From positions 1 through 8,354 of the forward strand of contig JAEKLK010000005.1 in assembly GCA_019509895.1 (NCBI GenBank): 8,354 nucleotides of DNA, written 5' to 3'. This stretch comes from Betaproteobacteria bacterium. Its GTDB lineage: Bacteria; Pseudomonadota; Gammaproteobacteria; Burkholderiales; SG8-39. The notes beneath the pieces are model-generated. The model was not told where the DNA came from. It searched no databases and saw nothing but the letters and a program-made list of their open reading frames with translations. Position 1 is the stretch's first letter. Each line of letters opens with the position of its first letter. A program made the position numbers and the translations under genes. This document shows, piece by piece, positions 1 to 6,700 of this stretch.

Positions 1-1
1 C

Positions 2-784
2 ACCGCGATGGCGCAGATCGCGGCCGAAGTGCTCGCGTTACCGACCGAAGCCGTGACCGTGGTGCATTCCGACACGGACGTTACGCCGTTCGACATGGCG
101 ACGCTCGGCTCGCGCTCGCTTTTTCACACCGGCAATGCGGTCAAGCTCGCCGCCGAAGATGCCCGCGCGCAGCTCACTGCGCTGCGCGAGGACCTCGGGC
201 TGACTAGCGGCACGCCGATCGCAGACGTCTTTCGCAAGAAGTACGGCATGCGAGCCGGCTCGGTGACCGGCGTGGGCAATTTCATTCCACCGTATTCCCC
301 GCCCGATGCGAACGGCCAGACGGAGAATGCGACGCCGTTCTGGATGGTCGGCGCCACCGGCGTCGAGGTGGAGGTTGACACCGAGACCGGCCACGTAGAG
401 GTTACGCGGCTGGTGAACGTGGCCGACGTAGGGACGCCCATCAATCCGCGCATCGTCGAAACGCAACTTTCCGGTGGCTCGATCATGCAGCTCGGATTCA
501 CGCTATTCGAAAAAATGCTGTTCGACGGGGAGGGTCAGCTTCGCAATGCCTCGCTCGCCGAGTACAAGATTCCCGGAATGCTCGATGTGCCGCGCGAGAT
601 CGTGAACGAAGCGGTCGTGGCCGAGCAACGCACCGGGCCCTATGGCGCCAAGGGCGTGGGCGAGACGGCGACCTTCGGCGTTTCGCCCGCCATTGCCAAC
701 GCCGTGCACGACGCGGTCGGCGTTCGCATTACCGAGTTGCCGCTGAGCGCGGAAGCGGTGTTCCAGGCGCTCGCTCGCAAATGA
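2..784 (+). CDS. Molybdenum hydroxylase large (molybdopterin-binding) subunit, C-terminal part
   Basis: This is the 3' part of a xanthine dehydrogenase/aldehyde oxidase-type large subunit. The frame is open to the left edge, so the true start lies outside the window and the first internal ATG at 8 is not a credible start. The 261 visible codons match the second molybdopterin-binding domain of the family: a TLGSRS...TGNAV stretch near 101-144, an EVEVDTETGHVEV strand and a DVGTPINPRIVETQLSGG segment near 364-480, then EYKIPGMLDVP near 559-591. The motif GAKGVGE at 644-664 carries the glutamate (codon 662-664) that serves as catalytic base in this family. Such enzymes hydroxylate N-heterocycles or aldehydes using a Mo cofactor, FAD and two [2Fe-2S] clusters. 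The substrate cannot be told from this fragment. The stop overlaps the start of the small subunit by 4 bases (ATGA), so the two are translationally coupled. The FAD subunit is not visible and may lie upstream. Confidence 0.93.
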   Translation, partial: TAMAQIAAEVLALPTEAVTVVHSDTDVTPFDMATLGSRSLFHTGNAVKLAAEDARAQLTALREDLGLTSGTPIADVFRKKYGMRAGSVTGVGNFIPPYSPPDANGQTENATPFWMVGATGVEVEVDTETGHVEVTRLVNVADVGTPINPRIVETQLSGGSIMQLGFTLFEKMLFDGEGQLRNASLAEYKIPGMLDVPREIVNEAVVAEQRTGPYGAKGVGETATFGVSPAIANAVHDAVGVRITELPLSAEAVFQALARK

Positions 785-1239
785 GGCGCACGGTCCGATT
801 CACGCTCAACGGCGAACGGGTCGAGGCGCAGGTGGCGCCGCACGAGACGCTGGTCGAGGTGTTGCGCGACGCCTTCGGACTCTACGGCGCGCGCGAGAGC
901 TGCGGGCAGGGATTGTGCGGCTGCTGCACCATAGTCGTGGACGGCACCGCCGTTTCAGGCTGCCTGTATCTCGCCACGCTCGCGGACGGTGCCAATGTAC
1001 AGACGGTCGAGGAGGGAAGCGAGCTCGATGCTGTGCAGGAGGCCTTTATCGAGCGCGCGGCATTCCAGTGCGGGTTCTGCACTCCCGGCTTCGTGCTCAT
1101 GACGCGGCAACTCCTCGCGGAACACCCCGATCCGAGCGAGGAAGAGATTCGGCACTATCTTTCAGGAAACCTGTGCCGCTGCGCCACCTACCCGGAGATC
1201 ATCGAGGCGGTGCAGCTCGCGGCGCGCAAGCGCCGCTGA
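781..1239 (+). CDS. Molybdenum hydroxylase small [2Fe-2S] subunit
   Basis: A complete 152-residue iron-sulfur subunit of the xanthine dehydrogenase/CoxS family, which is the usual length. The N-terminal plant-type ferredoxin domain binds one [2Fe-2S] cluster through C41, C46, C49 and C61 (CGQGLCGCC, then C after 11 residues). The C-terminal helical domain binds the second cluster through C97, C100 (QCGFCTPGF) and C132, C134 (CRC). Gln96 before the first of these cysteines is the conserved residue near the pterin cofactor. All eight ligands are present, so it should be functional. It passes electrons from the Mo site in the large subunit to FAD. The ATG overlaps the upstream stop as ATGA and has no clear Shine-Dalgarno sequence, so translation probably depends on re-initiation from the upstream gene. 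No signal peptide is seen, which fits a cytoplasmic enzyme. The order large then small subunit differs from the M-S-L order of the classical cox operon. Confidence 0.96.
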   Translation: MRRTVRFTLNGERVEAQVAPHETLVEVLRDAFGLYGARESCGQGLCGCCTIVVDGTAVSGCLYLATLADGANVQTVEEGSELDAVQEAFIERAAFQCGFCTPGFVLMTRQLLAEHPDPSEEEIRHYLSGNLCRCATYPEIIEAVQLAARKRR

Positions 1240-1240
1240 C

Positions 1241-1426
1241 CTATTCGCGGGTGACTGACGAGCCGGATGCCGCAGCCGCGTTGCGCCGGTCGCCCGCGCT
1301 TGTCTCCTGAGAACTGCCGGTCTCACGCGGCAGCGGCTCGGCTCCTGGCGTTTCCGACGGGTAACGCGGGTTGTAGCAGCCGCCCAGCAGCACAAGAAAG
1401 CAAAGGCCGGTCAGAAGCAGGCGCAT
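1241..1426 (-). CDS. Putative small lipoprotein
   Basis: A 61-residue minus-strand ORF begins MRLLLTGLCFLVLLGGC, a short bacterial lipoprotein signal: one arginine, a hydrophobic stretch, and an L-G-G-C lipobox with the acylated cysteine at position 17. The mature part of about 45 residues is rich in Pro, Ser, Glu and Ala, has no recognisable domain, and is probably disordered. The gene is convergent with the hydroxylase operon: its TAG ends one base after the TGA of the iron-sulfur subunit. The start codon has only a weak G-rich stretch upstream (GGGCGGGG). The ORF could be fortuitous in such GC-rich DNA, and an overlapping 93-codon plus-strand ORF (1267-1548) shows no recognisable protein features. 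The well-formed signal peptide and lipobox favour the minus-strand reading. No function can be assigned. Confidence 0.5.
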   Translation of the reverse strand: MRLLLTGLCFLVLLGGCYNPRYPSETPGAEPLPRETGSSQETSAGDRRNAAAASGSSVTRE

Positions 1427-1625
1427 CGGCCCCGCCCGTGCAAGCGGTGTACCCGCAGAGTAAGCCGTCCCGGCACCAAACCCTTGAAGCGAAGGAGGTT
1501 TATCCGGGCCGCTGGCGAGCGTGGCATATTCATCAACTTATCACGTAAATTATCAATAACTTACAGCGCATTGCGACCATAATACGTTAACCGATCGCTA
1601 GAAGTCGGATCAACGAGGAAGGGAG
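1427..1625 (+). promoter_or_regulatory. Intergenic region upstream of the M50/adhesin unit
   Basis: These 199 bases contain no convincing gene. The left part (1427-1520) is GC-rich and includes a perfect Shine-Dalgarno-like AAGGAGGT at 1492-1499 with no start codon at a usable distance. The right part is much richer in A/T and leads into the M50 gene. A ribosome binding site GAGG at 1615-1618 lies 7 bases before the ATG at 1626. As the only sizeable gap before the two rightward genes, it is the natural place for their promoter, and any promoter for the divergent lipoprotein ORF would also lie here. Confidence 0.6.
1526..1590 (+). promoter_or_regulatory. A/T-rich island with short repeats and a candidate -10 box
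   Basis: A stretch of about 65 bases stands out as A/T-rich against the surrounding GC-rich sequence. It holds TTATCA twice (1538-1543 and 1550-1555, 12 bases apart) and AACTTA twice (1535-1540 and 1558-1563). CATAAT at 1578-1583 matches the sigma-70 -10 consensus at five of six bases, but no good -35 box sits 16-18 bases upstream, which would fit an activator-dependent promoter. The island may be a promoter with operator repeats or a binding site for an A/T-preferring protein such as an H-NS/MvaT-type silencer. The assignment rests on composition and position only. Confidence 0.4.
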
Positions 1626-3767
1626 ATGAACGACCGCTTAAGGCACAGCGAGCAGCCAGCGCTCGCGCTGCCATCCATCCGCCAGGATCTGCGGCTCTAT
1701 CCCGGATCCGCGCAGCAGGACGGCTCGCCGACGTGGCGCATCCTCGACCCGGTCCGCAATTCGTTCTACGAAATCGGCTGGCTCGAGTTCGAGCTGCTTG
1801 CACGCTGGCGCGAGCACAAGGATGCCGGCTCGCTGATCGCGCACGTGAGCGCCGAGACCACCTTGCGCCCGGTGCTCGACGAAGTGCAGGAGCTCGTCGC
1901 TTTCCTCGCCAATCAGCAACTCCTCGCTCCGCGCAGTCCGGAGGCGAAGCAGGCGCTCGAGCGGCGCGTGCATACCCGGGAGCGCGCCTGGTACGAGCAG
2001 CTCGGCCATCACTACCTGTTTTTCCGCTTGCCGCTTTTCCGGCCGGACGGTTTCCTGTCGCGCACCGTGCGATTGACCGACCCGTTCTTCACGCGGGGGT
2101 TCTTCCTGGCGCTCGCGGTGCTATTCGCTTTCGACGTCTATCTGGTCTCACGCGAGTGGTTCAGCTTCACCGCGGCGATGGGGCGCATGCTCACGCCGCA
2201 CGGCTTTGTCTACTACGCGCTCGCGCTGACGTTCGCGAAGATCGTGCACGAGCACGGCCACGCCTACGCGGCGAAGCGCTACGGTGTGCGCGTGCCAACG
2301 ATGGGCGTGGCGTTCCTGGTCTTATGGCCGTACCTGTATACCGATACGAGCGAGGGCTGGAAACTCGCCGATCGCCGCAAGCAGCTCGTGATCGCGCTCG
2401 CCGGCATGGCGGCGGAGCTTGCCCTCGCGGTGGTGTGTACATTCCTTTGGGCACTTTCTCCCGAGGGCGCGGCAAGGAGTGTGTTTTTCGTGCTCGCCAG
2501 CACGACGTGGATGATGACGCTGGCCGTCAACGTCAGCCCGTTCATGCGCTTCGACGGCTACTTTGTGCTGTCGGACTTCCTCGATTTTCCGAACCTCCAC
2601 GAGCGCAGCTTTGCCTGCGCGCGCTGGTGGATGCGCAAGACGTTCTTTGGCCTGGTGGAGTCGACGCCCGAGCCGACGCTTCGTGCGGGCCAGCGCGCAT
2701 GGCTGATCGCTTTCGCCTATATCACCTGGCTCTATCGCTTCACCGTTTTCATCGGCATCGCGCTGCTGGTCTATCACATCGCGTTCAAGCTGCTCGGCAT
2801 CCTGCTGATGCTGGTCGAGATCGTCTGGTTCGTGGCCCGGCCGGTGTGGAACGAGGTGGCGTACCTGTGGCGAGCGCGCCGCGCCCTTCAGGCGGCGTGG
2901 CGGCCCGTGGCCGCGATCGGTGCCCTGGTCGCGCTCTTCGTATGGGTCGTGCCGATCTCGTACGAGGTCAGCGCGCCCGCCATCTTGCGCGCCGAGCAGG
3001 AGCACGCGCTATACGCGCCTTTCGCCGCCCGAGTAACCGGCGTGCTGGTGCGCGAGCGCCAACAAGTGCGCTCCGACCAGGAGCTTCTCACCCTGCAGGC
3101 GGTGGACCGCGATGTGCGCGAGAAGAAAGCGGATATCCGGGTCGTCGCCGTGCAGTCGGAGCTGGCGCGCATGCCGGCGAGCGTGCAGCTGCAAGAGAAC
3201 TACCAGGTATTGCGCGAGCAGCTGGCCCAGGCGCAAGCCGAGAAGCAGGCGGTGATCGCCGATACCGACCGTGAGAGGGTCCGTGCGACCCACGCCGGCA
3301 CCGTCCGCGACATTGCCACGGATCTTGCCCCCGGGCGCTGGATCAGCCCGCGGCAGCTGCTGCTGCGCATCGTCTCCCCGGACACGGCGCTCATCGAAGC
3401 GTATGTGAATGAACGCCAGGTGGCGGCCATTCAGGCGGGGCAGACCGTGCGCTTCTTTCCGCATTTGGCCGACCGGCCAGTCATCGATGGCGAGGTGGTG
3501 GCCGTCGACAAGTCGCCCCAGACCGAGCTGTCGCGGCCGCTGCTCGCGTCGGTCTATGGCGGCGCAATCGACGTCAAGCAGGGCGCGCGCGGCTCTCTCG
3601 TCGCGCAGGACGCCGTGTTCCGCGTGCTGATCAAACCCAGCGGTGCACTGCCGCCCACGCAGACCGTGATTCACGGCCAGGTACGCATCGAGACGCAACT
3701 GCGCTTCGTGGTGGAGAACTTCGTTTACCGCACGCTATCGGTGCTGATTCGGGAGAGCGGGCTGTAA
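1626..3767 (+). CDS. M50 (site-2-protease-like) membrane protein fused to a HlyD-like adaptor
   Basis: A 713-residue inner-membrane protein with three parts. Residues about 20-98 (LRLYPG...WRILDPVRNSFYEIG) resemble the PqqD-like winged-helix domain common at the N-terminus of such proteins. Residues about 155-445 form a multi-pass membrane core of roughly eight hydrophobic segments. It contains the zinc motif HEHGH (H208, E209, H212) and the downstream SPFMRFDGYF segment, whose D310 matches the third metal ligand of M50 proteases. Residues about 445-713 lie after the last membrane segment and look like a membrane fusion protein: two half-lipoyl pieces (about 462-491 and 552-590) flank a short helical hairpin of about 60 residues, followed by beta-barrel sequence (ALIEAYVNERQVAAIQAGQTV). 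The start is supported by GAGG at 1615-1618. The stop lies 20 bases before the giant adhesin-like gene, so the two are probably co-transcribed. I infer a role in exporting, processing or anchoring that product. Proteolytic activity is inferred from the intact motifs only. No ABC ATPase or TolC-type gene is visible. Confidence 0.9.
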   Translation: MNDRLRHSEQPALALPSIRQDLRLYPGSAQQDGSPTWRILDPVRNSFYEIGWLEFELLARWREHKDAGSLIAHVSAETTLRPVLDEVQELVAFLANQQLLAPRSPEAKQALERRVHTRERAWYEQLGHHYLFFRLPLFRPDGFLSRTVRLTDPFFTRGFFLALAVLFAFDVYLVSREWFSFTAAMGRMLTPHGFVYYALALTFAKIVHEHGHAYAAKRYGVRVPTMGVAFLVLWPYLYTDTSEGWKLADRRKQLVIALAGMAAELALAVVCTFLWALSPEGAARSVFFVLASTTWMMTLAVNVSPFMRFDGYFVLSDFLDFPNLHERSFACARWWMRKTFFGLVESTPEPTLRAGQRAWLIAFAYITWLYRFTVFIGIALLVYHIAFKLLGILLMLVEIVWFVARPVWNEVAYLWRARRALQAAWRPVAAIGALVALFVWVVPISYEVSAPAILRAEQEHALYAPFAARVTGVLVRERQQVRSDQELLTLQAVDRDVREKKADIRVVAVQSELARMPASVQLQENYQVLREQLAQAQAEKQAVIADTDRERVRATHAGTVRDIATDLAPGRWISPRQLLLRIVSPDTALIEAYVNERQVAAIQAGQTVRFFPHLADRPVIDGEVVAVDKSPQTELSRPLLASVYGGAIDVKQGARGSLVAQDAVFRVLIKPSGALPPTQTVIHGQVRIETQLRFVVENFVYRTLSVLIRESGL

Positions 3768-3773
3768 GCCCGC

Positions 3774-3779
3774 AGGAGG
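3774..3779 (+). promoter_or_regulatory. Ribosome binding site of the giant surface-protein gene
   Basis: A perfect AGGAGG lies 8 bases before the ATG at 3788 and fixes this start. It lies in the 20-base gap after the M50 gene, so the giant gene has its own strong translation signal and no obvious promoter. Confidence 0.9.
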
Positions 3780-3787
3780 CGAAAGCC

Positions 3788-6700
3788 ATGTCCAAGAAAT
3801 CGGCCGGCAAACCGCGCAAGAAGCGCACCAAACTGCTCGCGCTCGAGCCGCGGATGCTGTTCGACGGCGCGCTCGGCGCCGATGTCGCCGCTCAAGCGAA
3901 TGCCACTCAGCAGGCCGACACGCACGCCCAGGCCGATGCCGGGATCAGCGACGCCAAGGCACCGGCCGCGCTGCCGGAGGACACGAAAGCGCCGAGCGCG
4001 CCGGCGCAGGCTGATGCAGGCGTCAAGCCCGCGCCGGAGCGCCTCGACGCGCAGCCGGCCGCTCCGCAGCGCAACGAGGTGGTCTTCATCGATACCACGG
4101 TGGAGGACTACAAGGACCTGCTCGCCAACGTCAATCCGAACGCGAAAGTCGTCCTGCTCGATGCCAGCCGCGATGGCGTCTCGCAGATCGCCGAGTTTCT
4201 CGCGCATGAATCCAACGTCGACGCCGTGCATATCGTCTCGCACGGCAGCGAGGGGATGCTGCAGCTCGGTACGGCGAGCCTCGATGTCTTCTCCATGGCG
4301 CGCACGTATGGCGCGCAACTCGCGGAGATCGGCACGCATCTCACCCGCGGCGCCGACATCCTGGTTTATGGCTGCGACTTCGGCAAAGGCGCGCTCGGCA
4401 ACGCCGCGGCGACGGAGCTTTCCTGGCTGACCAAGGCGGACGTCGCCGCATCGACCGACCTGACCGGTGCGGCCGACCTCGGCGGCAACTGGACGTTCGA
4501 GCGCAACGTCGGCGCCATCGAGACCAACATCGCCTTCGACGCAGGCGTACAGCGCACGTTCCACAACGTGCTCGAGACGCTCGACTGGGACAAGCAGACC
4601 TGGACTGCCGGCGCCGCGAGCGGCAGCTATTCGCTCGCGGGCGGCACTGTCACCGTCACGCTGACGCTGCGTAATGCGGATGGCTCGCTTGCAGCCGGCA
4701 ATCCGTTCACCGCGGGTTACCCGGCCGACGGGCAGGCGCTCCTCGATGGCGATCTGGCGCAAAACAACCTGCAGGTCAACCTGAAGGCCGCGGCTTTTGC
4801 CAACAGCGGGCAGTACGTCGACGTCACGCTTTCGTTCTCGCAGCCCGGCGGCGTAAGCAATGTCTCGTTCTCCCTGTTCGACATAGATACGGGCGTGGCC
4901 GGCGGCGGTGCGGGCGGCGCAGTCGACAAGATCACCGTCAGCGCCACCAACAGCGGCGGCACCATCGTCCCGGCGACCGTGAAGACCGATCCGCGCGTTG
5001 CCGCCGGTTCGCAAACCTGGGCCAGCAGCTCTTCGCCAGCAGGTACCGTGATCACCGGCAACAACCCGGTGGCCAATACCGGAGCCGGCGCCGAGAACGG
5101 CACCGCGATCGTCGCCTTCGACCAGTCGGGAATCACGCAGATCAGCATCAAGTACCAGAACGTGAACCTGGCCTTTGCGCAGGCTATCGGGCTGCACGAC
5201 ATCTCGTTCGACGCGCCGCCGGTTGCGCCGCAGCTCGACCTCAATCCGGCCGACGCCCGGCCGTACGCGCTCGAGACGTTTTCGAGCGCTTCGTACAGCA
5301 ACGCGAGCGGCGGTGCGCTGCCCTGGAACGGCAACTGGGTGGAGACGGATGCCGCCGGCGGGGGTGCCGCTGCCGGTAACGTGAAGATCACCGGCGGCGA
5401 GCTCAGCATAAGCAAGGCCAGCCAGTCGATCCAGCGCGCCATCGACCTCAGCGCCCAGTCCACCGATTACCTCAACCGCTTGTCGTTCGACTATCGCACG
5501 ACCGCTGGCGTGGACCTCGGCAGCGACAAGATCGACGTGCAGATCTCCTCCAATGGCGGCGGCAGCTGGACCACGCTCGATGTCCTCGACTTGGGAGGGA
5601 GCGCGAGCGGCTCGAAGTCCTACGACATCAGCGCTTACTCGGGCGCCAACACCGTGGTGCGGTTCATCACGGAGGCGGGCGCATTCACGAAAAATCCGAA
5701 ATTCGAGTCGCTTAATTTCGACAACGTCGCAGTCACGGCGCAGCCGACCAGCTATACGGCGAGCTACACGGAAAACGGCTCGCCGATCAACATCACCAAC
5801 GGCGCCTCGATCAACGACAACAGCGCCAACATGTCCGGCGCCGCCATCACCATCACCAACCGCGTCGCTGGTGATGTGCTGTCGGCATCCACCGCCGGCA
5901 CCAGCATTGCCGCGGCCTATAACAGCGCCACGGGCGTGCTCACACTGTCGGGCGCGGATACGCGCGCGCATTACGAGCAGGTACTGCGCACGGTTCAGTT
6001 CAGCTCGACCTCGGATGACCCGACCGCCGGTGGCACGAACACCGCCCGCGTCGTGTCGTTCGTCGTGACCGACAGCACTGCCAACGCCAGCAATACCGCC
6101 CGCAGCACCGTCAACGTGGTCGGCGTCAACGATGCGCCGACGCTCACGGCAACGGCCGCGAATCCGACGTTTACCGAAGGTCCGGGCAGCTCTCAGGCGG
6201 CGCCTGTCAGCCTCTTTAGCGCCGCGTCGATCAACACCGTCGAGAGCGGTCAAGGCTTGCTTGGCCTGACCTTCACCGTCGGTGGCCTGCAAGACGGAGC
6301 AAACGAGCGCCTCAACGTGGACGGCACGACTATCGCCCTCGGCGCGAACAGCTCCGGCACGACCGCCGGCAATGGCATGAGCTATACCGTGACGCTCTCC
6401 GGTGGCACCGCCACGGTCGCGCTCACCAAGGCGAGCGCGGTCAGCGTTGCCAGCATGCAGACACTGATCAACGGCCTTACCTACCAGAACACCAATATCG
6501 ACAACCCGACGTCGGGCGTCCGCACTTTCACGCTTACCAACCTGCGCGATAGCGGCGGTACGGCATTGGGCGGGGTCGATACGGCCTCGCTGAGCCTCGC
6601 TTCCACTGCCACCGTAGCCGCGGTGAACGATGCCGCCGTAATCTCGGGCACCACGACGGGTAGTGTGATTGAGGCAGGCGCGGCCGGCGCCGGTACGCCA

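Noticed and set aside
2..1239. Naming the hydroxylase as carbon monoxide dehydrogenase (coxL/coxS)
   Set aside because: The diagnostic active-site loop of the large subunit lies outside the window, and the large-then-small order does not match the classical cox order.
1314..1333. Inverted repeat CTGCCG...CGGCAG as a terminator between the convergent genes
   Set aside because: The stem is only 6 bp with an 8-base loop, no T-run follows, and it lies inside the lipoprotein ORF.
1267..1548. A 93-codon plus-strand ORF in the intergenic region
   Set aside because: No ribosome binding site at its start, no recognisable features, and it overlaps the more credible lipoprotein ORF on the other strand.
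1733..3274. A 513-codon plus-strand ORF overlapping the M50/HlyD gene in another frame
   Set aside because: It is Arg/Ala/Gly-rich with no membrane or domain pattern, whereas the 1626-3767 frame has HEHGH, membrane segments and adaptor motifs.
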